A stretch of DNA of 64,000 nt, taken from contig NZ_JAQUHV010000006.1 of assembly GCF_028681615.1 (NCBI RefSeq), positions 1 to 64,000 on the forward strand, read 5' to 3'. Made by a program: the position numbers and the translations under genes. The stretch comes from Sulfuricurvum sp. Its GTDB lineage: Bacteria; Campylobacterota; Campylobacteria; Campylobacterales; Sulfurimonadaceae. Of the stretch, positions 36,149 to 44,305 are shown piece after piece; the stretch's first letter is position 1; every line of letters starts with the position of its first letter. The notes under the pieces were generated by a model. It was not told where the DNA came from. It saw only the letters and a program-made list of their open reading frames with translations, and did no database searches.

Positions 36149-36642
36149 TGCGGCGCGGATTTACGTTGATTGAATTATTGGTTGCCATCATACTCTTTAG
36201 TCTGATTGCTGCTTTTTTGTACGGAGGAATCGATCAAGTCCGTCTCATGCGTCTTTTTTATTCGGAAAAAGGGAAAGAATTCAAACATCATGAGAGAGTC
36301 CGATCTCTTTTGTATCGCGATTTGGCGCAAGCGGAAAAAATGACAATTATTGAAGGTGACAGTGATCACAGTATTGTTGTGTTACAGCCTGAACGACATT
36401 CGCTTTATGGAATCGTCCTTCCGAATGTAGTATGGCTGGTGATACGGAAAAACAATACCTTGACCCGTATTGAATCGGCGGAGAGTATTCAAATTCCATT
36501 AGACCCGACAAAGTTTTATGGGATGCATAGCAATAGTGTTGCATCCGGATGTACGACATTCCGGGTCTATGAATCATCAGCAGGACGATTTGCCTCTCTA
36601 ATGTGCGAAAATGATGAAATAATGGTTGAATCCCCCCGTTAA
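36148..36642 (+). CDS. gspJ: Pseudopilin GspJ-like
   Basis: 164 aa from ATG 36148 (TAATG overlap with gspI; ATG 36142 adds two residues). MRRGFTLIELLVAIILFSL is a canonical prepilin N-terminus. A beta-rich body follows with two cysteines. Last gene of the operon; no prepilin peptidase GspO is in the window, so it must be encoded elsewhere. Confidence 0.78.
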   Translation: MRRGFTLIELLVAIILFSLIAAFLYGGIDQVRLMRLFYSEKGKEFKHHERVRSLLYRDLAQAEKMTIIEGDSDHSIVVLQPERHSLYGIVLPNVVWLVIRKNNTLTRIESAESIQIPLDPTKFYGMHSNSVASGCTTFRVYESSAGRFASLMCENDEIMVESPR

Positions 36643-36663
36643 CAGTTTATATAAAACTTTTGA

Positions 36664-36669
36664 TATAAT
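36664..36669 (+). promoter_or_regulatory. -10 element before response regulator
   Basis: TATAAT in TTTTGATATAATTTT, 26 bases before the ATG. Confidence 0.4.
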
Positions 36670-36694
36670 TTTTTTTGATGTTAGAAGGGATTAG

Positions 36695-37357
36695 ATGTAC
36701 ATACTGATTATTGATGACAATGAAGAATTACTATATGCACTTGAGCATCTTTTAAAAGGTACTAATTACCATGTAGATGTTGCCAAAACACTTCAGGAAG
36801 GTGAACTCAGTATCTCTCAAAAAAAATATGATCTGATTCTTTTAGACTGGATGCTACCTGACGGCAGCGGAATCGATCTGTTGTCACGAATGCGTCGTGA
36901 AAATGTACGGACTCCTATCTTGTTTTTTTCTTCAAAAAAAGAGGTGGAGGATAAGGTTGAAGCACTGGATTGCGGAGCCGATGATTATCTGGAAAAACCA
37001 TTTTCCAACATAGAATTGTTGGCTAGAATCAGAGCCTTATTACGGCGAGAGAGTGTCCAAAAACAAACACAACTCCAGATCGGTGAACTAACCATCGATT
37101 TTTCGTCCCGAAGTGTACTGGCTCTCAACGAACCGGTAAAGCTCTCAAGCAAGGAATTTGAGCTGTTGGAGTTGCTCGTTTTGAATGCAAATACGGTTTT
37201 GACACGGTATCAGATCTCGGAACATTTGAGTCGTGATTTTGATCATCTCACCGCAAGTAATATCGTAGATGCCCATATTAAAAATCTTCGTAAAAAACTC
37301 AATGCCGATGATCTAATTCAGACAGTACGGGGTGTCGGATATATGATTGCAAAGTAA
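36695..37357 (+). CDS. OmpR-family response regulator
   Basis: 220 aa. Receiver with acidic pair at 7-8, phosphoacceptor Asp51 (LILLDWMLPDGSG) and Lys in LEKPFSNIELLAR; winged-helix output domain at about 125-218 (LSSKEFELLELLVLN, VDAHIKNLRKKL). It has no kinase downstream. Instead it ends 2 bases from the end of a convergent kinase gene, its likely partner. Confidence 0.93.
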   Translation: MYILIIDDNEELLYALEHLLKGTNYHVDVAKTLQEGELSISQKKYDLILLDWMLPDGSGIDLLSRMRRENVRTPILFFSSKKEVEDKVEALDCGADDYLEKPFSNIELLARIRALLRRESVQKQTQLQIGELTIDFSSRSVLALNEPVKLSSKEFELLELLVLNANTVLTRYQISEHLSRDFDHLTASNIVDAHIKNLRKKLNADDLIQTVRGVGYMIAK

Positions 37358-37359
37358 CT

Positions 37360-39051
37360 TTAAAAGCTGCGAAAATGGAATATGGCATTAGTCCCTTTTC
37401 CTTCCCCTAAGCTGTTAATAAACAAATCTCCTTTGAGTAATAAAGCAATCCGTTTACTGATAGCGAGTCCTAAACCACTTCCCTCTAATCCGCTTTGACG
37501 TTGTGAACGGACTTGATAAAATTCATCAAATAAGTTATCCAGTGCTTCATGGGCGATACCGCATCCGGTGTCTTTTACCTCTAAAACATACAAATCTTTT
37601 ATATATTGAATTTGTACCTGAATATACCCCTTTTCCGTGTATTTGATTGCGTTTGAAAGTAGGTTTATTACAACTTGTCCAAGCAGACGCGCGTCACTCA
37701 TTAGTACCGTCTCTATCGGTTCAAATATAGTAGTGATATAGAGCCCTTTGTCTTCTGCTAATGGAGTTACCAATTCCAATGCATCTTCAATGAGAGTAAT
37801 TGGATTGCATGGTGCAATATGCGGCTCCATTTTCCCCGATTCTACTTTGGCTAAATCTAAAATGTTATTGATTACCCCTAAGAGATAATGGGAAGAATTT
37901 TCGATTTTCCCTAAGGTCTCCCGCATCGATTCCGGTGTCTCGGGCTGTATCATCATATATTGCGTCAAACTAAGTATAGAACCAAGAGGAGTACGAAGTT
38001 CGTGTGACATTGAGGATAGAAATGAAGACTTGGCTTGCAATGCGGCTTGTGTCTTGCCCAGTAATTCGATACGTTCCATACTGAGGCGTGTGGTGGACAT
38101 CAATGTATTAAAGGAATGAGCCATCATTCCGATTTCATCACCTCCCGTCTCTGTGACGGTTTGGGAATAGTCACCGGTCATTGCAATGCTTTTAGCGGTA
38201 TTGGAAAGTTCACGCAGGGGTTTTACAATACGCAATACTATGATCCAGACCAAGAAACCGATAAGGGCAAGACCGATTCCGAATGCACTTAAAAAAAGTG
38301 TCTGAAAATGGTAAAGCAGTGAAAGGGTCTCATTTTTTGGCATGGCATAATGAAACTCCCATCCTTCCAAAACTCCATCCAAAGTGATGGTGTCATGTAG
38401 ATAGGAATTCATAGCCAGGATTGGTGAATTATTTTTGTACAGAAAGGATAATGAAGAAGGCGGGGTAATCCATCGATAGAAATTTTGATCACTTTTTAAT
38501 CGTAAAGCAAAATTTTTCATAGGATAGGACATGACTAAATAGCCTAAAAACTCTTTCGTATTAAAAGAACCGTATGCCGGTGTAAATAAATAGAGATTGT
38601 CTCCAAGAAAAAAATAGGATTTATGGTGTTTTAGGGCATATTTGATCGAGTGTACCCCTTTAAATGTGGTATTAATCAGACTTGATTTTGAGGAAGCATG
38701 TATCGTAAAATCGGGACTAACCATAAATAATGAGATGGATTCTCCCAAGTCGTCGGCCTTTTGTTCCAATAAGCTTGTGATACGCCGGTCCATATCCTGA
38801 ACAACCATATCATCCATTACTTCGAGATGGGATAAGAAAAGAATCTCTTTTTGTAAGCGTTCAATATGGCTTTTTAAATCATTTGCGACCGACACGGACT
38901 GCGTATGGAGGATATCCTGTTCTTTGTTTAGCATTAACTCCGACTCGTATCCCCATAAATAGGAGAGTAACGCAATAATAATAATGGCGATACCCCCGAA
39001 AAGGGTGATAAAAAGCTTATAGACGATCGGTAAATTATTCCATCGGCGCAT
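37360..39051 (-). CDS. dCache-type membrane sensor histidine kinase
   Basis: 563 aa. Membrane helices at about 10-33 and 250-275 enclose a 215-residue periplasmic sensor that looks like a double-Cache (PDC) fold (ISLFMVSPDFTIHASSKSS, YLFTPAYGSFNTKEFLGY). HAMP follows at 275-330, then the H-box with His350 (SSMSHELRTPLGSIL) and an ATPase with N-box (NLLSNAIKYTEKG), G1 (DTGCGI) and G2 (GSGLGLAISKRI). It is the last gene of a four-gene minus-strand run that also encodes a PstS-like protein and a porin. Confidence 0.93.
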   Translation of the reverse strand: MRRWNNLPIVYKLFITLFGGIAIIIIALLSYLWGYESELMLNKEQDILHTQSVSVANDLKSHIERLQKEILFLSHLEVMDDMVVQDMDRRITSLLEQKADDLGESISLFMVSPDFTIHASSKSSLINTTFKGVHSIKYALKHHKSYFFLGDNLYLFTPAYGSFNTKEFLGYLVMSYPMKNFALRLKSDQNFYRWITPPSSLSFLYKNNSPILAMNSYLHDTITLDGVLEGWEFHYAMPKNETLSLLYHFQTLFLSAFGIGLALIGFLVWIIVLRIVKPLRELSNTAKSIAMTGDYSQTVTETGGDEIGMMAHSFNTLMSTTRLSMERIELLGKTQAALQAKSSFLSSMSHELRTPLGSILSLTQYMMIQPETPESMRETLGKIENSSHYLLGVINNILDLAKVESGKMEPHIAPCNPITLIEDALELVTPLAEDKGLYITTIFEPIETVLMSDARLLGQVVINLLSNAIKYTEKGYIQVQIQYIKDLYVLEVKDTGCGIAHEALDNLFDEFYQVRSQRQSGLEGSGLGLAISKRIALLLKGDLFINSLGEGKGTNAIFHFRSF

Positions 39052-39054
39052 GGG

Positions 39055-39474
39055 TTACTCTTTTGCTCGAAAGAGTATTTTTAGATGATATTTTTGGGCA
39101 ATTTCCTCATCTACGTAACCTATACTGTTGTCAACTTTTGACAAAAATTCTGCAACACTCTCCTGACTTTTAAATACTTTTGGAGTACGGTGACCGAGAT
39201 AATGGGCTTGGAGCCAATATTGGGCCAAAGTCTCTTTGTTTTCATTAAGAATATTTTGCTCGAATTTACTGCGCAAGGGATTGTCAATTCCCAAATTAAG
39301 GGGGATTACTTTATTGTTGTTTAACCGAAATTGTTTTCCTATATAAATGCCCCGAATTTCATCGATATTGATTGCATTGACACCGAAATTTTCTCCCGAT
39401 GCAATCACGAGGGGGTCTGCACTCAACAAGGTTAACCCATTGCAAATGATTAAAATAAAAAGTATCTGTTTCAT
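39055..39474 (-). CDS. Small PstS-like periplasmic protein
   Basis: 139 aa with signal peptide (to about 19). LVIASGENFGVNAINIDEIRG, then IYIGKQFRLNNN and PLNLG resemble the N-terminal lobe of phosphate-binding proteins in shortened form, as found in stand-alone PstS-like proteins next to sensor kinases. It lies 3 bases from the kinase and likely acts as its ligand-binding partner or sensory accessory; the ligand is unknown. Confidence 0.7.
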   Translation of the reverse strand: MKQILFILIICNGLTLLSADPLVIASGENFGVNAINIDEIRGIYIGKQFRLNNNKVIPLNLGIDNPLRSKFEQNILNENKETLAQYWLQAHYLGHRTPKVFKSQESVAEFLSKVDNSIGYVDEEIAQKYHLKILFRAKE

Positions 39475-39477
39475 GGC

Positions 39478-40482
39478 TTAAAAAAGAACCGAAAGAGAAA
39501 ATAGCCAACGGTTCAAGTCACTTTCTTGGTGTGCTTCATATTCCCCTTTGAGGGCAATATTGCTCAGCGGTCTGTAGGTATATCCTACAACCATGTTCCC
39601 ATCATGTTTTTGTGTAAGAGGGGCTTTTTCAATCTCTGCACGGAGAATGGCATCGTGTTTAGTGATGATATGCCAGACTCCCTGTGCATAGATATCGTAC
39701 GATAACTCTTCCCTTTGGACATCCTGTCTCAGGATAGATTCGAGGAGAAAGTCCCCTTCTTTTTTTTCGACTTTAAGAGCCCCGAGAAGATACATTGCCT
39801 CTTGCATCGGCTCAAACCGAAAATAGCCCCCGCCGAAACGCCATGTAGACTCATGATCGACGATATCGCATGCAAGTGCGTAATGGCGATCTACATTGAT
39901 ATTGTTATAGTCGATATCGAGATCATGGTTATTTTGAAGGGTTAGTGAAACACGATCGATCGTATTAGATACTTGACGAACTTCATAATTTATACCTGTC
40001 GATAGTTTTGGAAAAAAATCATTGACAAGATGGGGACTTGAAGTGGTATCACGGAGTACATTGATCGGCATTTGATTCCAAAATCCGATATCGGAATTAA
40101 ATTTCCCTAACCGTATCCTCTTATCATCGCTAAAGTAATAATCACCGAAAAGCCGTTCTATATAGAATGTTGCATTACTGCTTTCATCCCGACGGTCTCC
40201 GACCTCTTTTTTGTAGATGTCCGAAGCTTCAAATTCAGCTAAAAAATCAAAATGGTCGTATTCACCATACGCTAAAACTGCCATATCATCAATATCTACA
40301 TAGCGTGTATGTCGATTTGCCTCATACATAGATGAGATATAGCCCCCTATAATTATAGGGGAATTTCCCAATTGTAATCCGTCACCGAATGTATAATCAT
40401 CAGCTTGCAAAAATGTACAGCTTAAAACAGACAGCAAGAATATTTTTGCACTTTTTTTCATGACACTATTATACACTTTCAT
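39478..40482 (-). CDS. Outer-membrane porin-like protein
   Basis: 334 aa, signal peptide ending near QADD, then a barrel-like sequence with IRLGKFNSDIGFWNQMP and a final FSLSVLF. It resembles porins in phosphate-selective or alginate-type families in overall style, but I cannot name the family. Its ATG at 40482 overlaps the stop of the transglycosylase gene (TAATG); an inner ATG at 40461 also fits the signal peptide. Co-transcribed with a PstS-like protein and a kinase, so an import/sensing unit is plausible. Confidence 0.75.
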   Translation of the reverse strand: MKVYNSVMKKSAKIFLLSVLSCTFLQADDYTFGDGLQLGNSPIIIGGYISSMYEANRHTRYVDIDDMAVLAYGEYDHFDFLAEFEASDIYKKEVGDRRDESSNATFYIERLFGDYYFSDDKRIRLGKFNSDIGFWNQMPINVLRDTTSSPHLVNDFFPKLSTGINYEVRQVSNTIDRVSLTLQNNHDLDIDYNNINVDRHYALACDIVDHESTWRFGGGYFRFEPMQEAMYLLGALKVEKKEGDFLLESILRQDVQREELSYDIYAQGVWHIITKHDAILRAEIEKAPLTQKHDGNMVVGYTYRPLSNIALKGEYEAHQESDLNRWLFSLSVLF

Positions 40483-40910
40483 TATAATTCTTTAAAAGAT
40501 GCTGCGAGCCGGTTAAGCCATTTCTCTTTGTAGACCGGGGTTGCAGAATGGTAGCGCCCAACCGCTTGAAGATTAAATCCGTGTTCTTTGATATGTTCTG
40601 AAAGCAACCAGCTTCCGGCATAAATATTTACCTTCGGATCAAGGATATTTTGTTCGTTGATTCCCCATTGCGAAAGTCTGCGCAGATGGGAGGAATTGAT
40701 TTGCATTAATCCGTAATCCACCGTTCCGTTGGCATTTTTGTTGATGGCTTTTGGGTTAATGCCGCTTTCGATGGTTGCAATTTTTTTGAGCAGCAAAGGA
40801 GGGATGTTGTAATGTTGTCCTGCTTCATCGAAATAACAATCATACACTGTCGTTTCTGCATAACTGTCGGTAAAAATGAAAAGAAGCAAACTTAAAAAAT
40901 ATTTTTTCAT
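40482..40910 (-). CDS. Lytic transglycosylase (SLT domain)
   Basis: 142 aa with a signal peptide (to about 18). The SLT fold shows the catalytic Glu in IATIESGINPKAINKN, then YGLMQINSSHLRR and NIYAGSWLLSEHI. Similar small enzymes (IagB/PilT-like) open gaps in peptidoglycan for secretion systems or appendages. First gene of the minus-strand run with the porin, the PstS-like protein and the kinase; a nearby type II system could use it. Confidence 0.88.
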   Translation of the reverse strand: MKKYFLSLLLFIFTDSYAETTVYDCYFDEAGQHYNIPPLLLKKIATIESGINPKAINKNANGTVDYGLMQINSSHLRRLSQWGINEQNILDPKVNIYAGSWLLSEHIKEHGFNLQAVGRYHSATPVYKEKWLNRLAASFKEL

Positions 40911-40985
40911 AATATTAAGTGTAGCGCAGAGGAAGTAAGTGATACCTGAAAAGAGGGATGACCCCAGCCTCTACAGGGCTGCAAG

Positions 40986-41171
40986 TCATGCTTTGATGTC
41001 GAGATTCTGTCCCAGACCCGTCAGATCGGCACCGGAAACATTATTTGGTTGAGAAGAGGAAGGTGAAATGCTTTCCAGCGCTTTCATCACCTGCTGCCCT
41101 TGTACTTCCATCGCTTTTTTCATTGCATAAATCTGAGGCAATGTTCCGATTCCCGAATTAATTGAATCCAT
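40986..41171 (-). CDS. Small putative motility protein, YjfB-like
   Basis: 61 aa, no signal peptide. The centre AMKKAMEVQGQQVMKALESI resembles the YjfB family of small putative motility proteins. A clear GGAGGG ribosome site precedes it on the minus strand (in the bases just above 41171). The function is unknown even in the family. Confidence 0.65.
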   Translation of the reverse strand: MDSINSGIGTLPQIYAMKKAMEVQGQQVMKALESISPSSSQPNNVSGADLTGLGQNLDIKA

Positions 41172-41235
41172 ATTTTCCCTCCTTTTTGGAGTAATAACTA
41201 TATCGACAAATAGGGAACTGTTCTAAAGTGAATTA

Positions 41236-42501
41236 TTACAACTCACTGCCGCCTCTTACGATATCCATACCGTATTTTTCCCTCATTTGCGTTAGAGCAT
41301 CGGTGAGGCTTCTCATCTTGGTGTCATTATCATATTCTAGAATATTAAATGTTTTCGGATCATGATGGATAAATTTTGTGGCACTCATAGATATATAGCG
41401 TATGGGAATATGCGGGTACAAGTCAAGCTCTTTAAATTTTTCGTGAGCAAAATGTTGAATGAAGGGTTCGTTGAACAGCCTGTACGTCGTGTATTGTTTC
41501 TTGGAACTTCCCCAGTTTTCATATCCGAGAGAGAACGCATACGTTGTTGGATTGACCCCAAGTTTCATAATGGTATGACTCCAATGTCGCACCATTACAC
41601 AGATACGTCTAAAGAGCTCTTTGCGTTCTTTTACCGGATGATCCATAGATCGGGACATTCCGATCCCTTTGCGGCTTCTACTGGGAGATACGGATTCGTT
41701 ATCCCTACCCGTTAATCTGGCATAGAGATCTTGTCCCGCTCTTCCCCATGAAGTGATCAGGGTTTCTGATTTCCATGCATCTCCAACGGTTTTAATACCG
41801 TAGTGGTTCATCTTGGCTGAAAATGCTTTTCCGACACCGGGGAATTCATCGATAGGAATCGGTTTGACAAATGCTTCGATCTCTTTTTTGGGAACTACGC
41901 GTACCCCATAGGGCTTAGCGGTAGAGGTCGCGAGTTTGGCAATCCATTTGGACGTACTTGCTCCTATTGATACAGGAAGCTTGAACTCTTTGGAAATTTG
42001 TTCTTGAAGATACTTAATGAAATTTTCGGTTTCATTTTCTTCTATCCAACCTCGTAAATCCCCAAACATCTCATCAATACTGTATTGCTCCATAACCGGA
42101 ACGACGGTAGCCAAATACTCCATTAGCTCATGACTGAGCGTATGATATAACAGATGATTCGGAGGAACAAGTATAAGGTCAGGGCAGAGCCGTAACGCTT
42201 CATAAATGCTCATTCCCGTTTTTACCCCGAAGGCTCTGGCTTCATAGCTTGCGGTCGTTACGATACCGCGTATTTTATCCCCATCATTGAAATAATGGCT
42301 GGAATCATGCGGTGCATGAAAGAGTGAGGGGACAAAAGCACCGGAGTTGAGGGTAACGAGTTTTTTTGCCTGAGCGGGCTTCTTATCAAAAATAAAAGGA
42401 TCGCCCCTTCCGCCGACAACGAGCCGTTTACCGATGAGTGAAGGGTTGCGGAGCCGTTCACAAGAAGCAAAAAAGCAGTCTAAATCTAAATGAATTATCA
42501 T
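41236..42501 (-). CDS. dinB: Y-family DNA polymerase (Pol IV/DinB-like)
   Basis: 421 aa from the ATG at 42501; the frame opens 7 residues earlier but MIIHLDLDCFFASCERL is the usual start. Catalytic acids are visible in HLDLDCFFA and YSIDEMFGDL. The thumb helix-hairpin-helix is DEFPGVGKAFSAKMNHYGI, followed by the little-finger domain with SRSRKGIGMSRSMDHPV. It performs translesion synthesis. An UmuC-type identity is possible; there is no umuD partner. Confidence 0.9.
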   Translation of the reverse strand: MIIHLDLDCFFASCERLRNPSLIGKRLVVGGRGDPFIFDKKPAQAKKLVTLNSGAFVPSLFHAPHDSSHYFNDGDKIRGIVTTASYEARAFGVKTGMSIYEALRLCPDLILVPPNHLLYHTLSHELMEYLATVVPVMEQYSIDEMFGDLRGWIEENETENFIKYLQEQISKEFKLPVSIGASTSKWIAKLATSTAKPYGVRVVPKKEIEAFVKPIPIDEFPGVGKAFSAKMNHYGIKTVGDAWKSETLITSWGRAGQDLYARLTGRDNESVSPSRSRKGIGMSRSMDHPVKERKELFRRICVMVRHWSHTIMKLGVNPTTYAFSLGYENWGSSKKQYTTYRLFNEPFIQHFAHEKFKELDLYPHIPIRYISMSATKFIHHDPKTFNILEYDNDTKMRSLTDALTQMREKYGMDIVRGGSEL

Positions 42502-42633
42502 AATGACGAGATGATATGACAATTTTTAGAATAATTTTGAATTTATGACAGTATGAAAGACGACTCTAATGATTCGAGTAAAAATAAATGGAGATTAGAT
42601 TTTTTAATTTTTATCTAGCTGATATTTATCTTA

Positions 42634-43125
42634 TCAATGGTGTTTTGGTGCGTCAAAAAAGAGCAAATTCGCTGAGTGGAATTCGATGCTCTTCCAACTA
42701 TTTCCTCTTAATCGCATCGCTACAACGCCGCAAGTCGGAACGTTGTCTATTTCTGCATCGCACAGGGCATTGACACATTCGGTCATCTCAGGATTATGTC
42801 CAAAGAGTATGAGTGTTTCGCATGTGTCCGGAACGCTTCGAATCACTTTGAAGACGGTTTCTATATCACTCTCATAAAGAGAAGAATCATATGTGATTGC
42901 AGCTTCCGGAAAAGAGAGTTTTCGGGCAATTTCGATAGCGGTGGCTTGGGCTCGTAGTGCAGGGCTGGAGAGGATTAAATCGGGATGAATATTTTTTTGA
43001 GCCAAGATTGTCCCCATCAGGGGAGCATCTTTTAACCCGCGTGCATTTAATTCTCTATCAAAATCATGTAGAAAAGGATTGCTCCAGTCAGATTTGGCAT
43101 GGCGGATCAGAATGAGTGTTTTCAT
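42634..43125 (-). CDS. sixA: Phosphohistidine phosphatase SixA-like
   Basis: 163 aa histidine phosphatase fold. The RHG-type motif LIRHAKSDWSNP at the N-terminus, LSSPALRAQATA with the second conserved Arg, and LFGHNPEMTECVNAL with the second His are all present. SixA removes phosphate from phosphohistidine proteins such as HPt domains or PTSNtr. Confidence 0.88.
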   Translation of the reverse strand: MKTLILIRHAKSDWSNPFLHDFDRELNARGLKDAPLMGTILAQKNIHPDLILSSPALRAQATAIEIARKLSFPEAAITYDSSLYESDIETVFKVIRSVPDTCETLILFGHNPEMTECVNALCDAEIDNVPTCGVVAMRLRGNSWKSIEFHSANLLFFDAPKHH

Positions 43126-43141
43126 TATAAGTTCCTAGAAT

Positions 43142-43540
43142 TTAAAAGCTCAATCCGAGCTCATGTAAAAGAGCTTGCTTCTCTTTTTCCGGGTTGTAGA
43201 AAAAGCGGTCTTTGATATCATCTTCCAAAATGGCGATATCGTCGAAAAGTTCCGCATCATCTTTCTCGGGGAAATAAAGGTTTACTTCGTTTGCCACTGA
43301 ATCAAGTATCTCTTCTGAGACCTCTTCATCATCTAACAATCCGATGCGATTGGTATGGTCGATGGTAGCGATAGCTCGGAGGAGATAGAGTTTTTCGCAT
43401 CGATCATCATCCGGTTCATTATAGATCCATGTGTTGATTTGATTAATCTCAGCACGGTAGAGGATACTTGAATCTTTGATAATTTGTTTTCGTTGTGCGG
43501 ATAGTGCCACTTTGTATCCTCCTAAAGATAGTTCAATCAT
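43142..43540 (-). CDS. Conserved-looking acidic protein (unknown)
   Basis: 132 aa, very acidic C-terminal half (EKDDAELFDDIAILEDDIKD), no signal peptide or membrane segment. I do not recognise a family. It starts MIELSLGGYKVALSAQRKQII and is 16 bases from sixA on the same strand, probably one transcript. Confidence 0.75.
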   Translation of the reverse strand: MIELSLGGYKVALSAQRKQIIKDSSILYRAEINQINTWIYNEPDDDRCEKLYLLRAIATIDHTNRIGLLDDEEVSEEILDSVANEVNLYFPEKDDAELFDDIAILEDDIKDRFFYNPEKEKQALLHELGLSF

Positions 43541-43622
43541 GTTTATCGAAGTTTAAAAAGGATTGTACACTGTTTTTGGCACAAAATGGAAATAGTAAAT
43601 GTTTTGTGACAAAATAAATTAT

Positions 43623-43865
43623 TTAGAATAGAGCAAGTTTTTGCTGACGGGTCATTTTTTTAATAGCGTGTTCACGTTTTAATGCCGTGCTTTTGTCACG
43701 GCAAGATTCTTGATAGACAACGACAACGGGACGGCGGTATCGGGTATATTTTGCCCCTTTGTCTGATGTATTGTGTTCTATGAGACGTTTTTCCAGATCG
43801 CTAGTGATACCGGTATATAAAGTATCATCGTTGCATTTAAGAATGTATAGGATGTAAGGAATCAT
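43623..43865 (-). CDS. GIY-YIG domain protein (UPF0213-like)
   Basis: 80 aa from ATG 43865. A complete small GIY-YIG nuclease domain: YILYILKCNDDTLYTGIT, DLEKRLIEHN, YTRYRRPVVVVYQE and the Glu in ALKREHAIKKM. The frame is open to 43964, but residues before MIPYIL are the out-of-frame shadow of pgaD. It overlaps the pgaD end by 29 bases. Stand-alone versions are probably DNA repair nucleases. Confidence 0.85.
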   Translation of the reverse strand: MIPYILYILKCNDDTLYTGITSDLEKRLIEHNTSDKGAKYTRYRRPVVVVYQESCRDKSTALKREHAIKKMTRQQKLALF

Positions 43866-44301
43866 GGGTGCTCGCAATGTGATTATCAAGACGGATAATA
43901 TGACCATGATCATCATGGAAAACCGTAACCAGTTGGTTGTTCGTACATTGCTGTAATTCTTCACTGTTTACATTAAAATAACCTGCATAATCATCCGAAT
44001 GATAAATTAAATGTTCACTCGGGGCTTGGTGTCTGTTTAGTCGTGAGAGGATAAACAGTACTATCGGTGTTCCGATAAGCATATAGAGTGCATGCCAAAC
44101 AGTGACACTGTGGATCTCACCGAAAATCCAGTCGGATAGTTCATCAGCAGGGGCACCTAATGTAATGATTCGATAAAATACGTGAAATACCGGCTTCCAT
44201 AAATAGATAAATCCTATCCAAAGTAAAACGGTTATGATGTCCCATATGATTCGTTTGGTTTTGGGTAGCTCTCGGCGTTTATTAATAATTAATGTTTCCA
44301 T
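43837..44301 (-). CDS. pgaD: PgaD-like subunit of PNAG synthase
   Basis: 154 aa from ATG 44301. Two membrane helices (about 20-40 and 70-95) and a cytoplasmic tail, the layout of PgaD, which with PgaC forms the cyclic-di-GMP-activated poly-beta-1,6-GlcNAc synthase. Only 4 bases from pgaC. Sequence similarity in this family is low, so the call rests on topology and operon. The tail is longer than in Escherichia coli PgaD. Confidence 0.8.
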   Translation of the reverse strand: METLIINKRRELPKTKRIIWDIITVLLWIGFIYLWKPVFHVFYRIITLGAPADELSDWIFGEIHSVTVWHALYMLIGTPIVLFILSRLNRHQAPSEHLIYHSDDYAGYFNVNSEELQQCTNNQLVTVFHDDHGHIIRLDNHIASTHDSLHPIHS

Positions 44302-44305
44302 TTCA

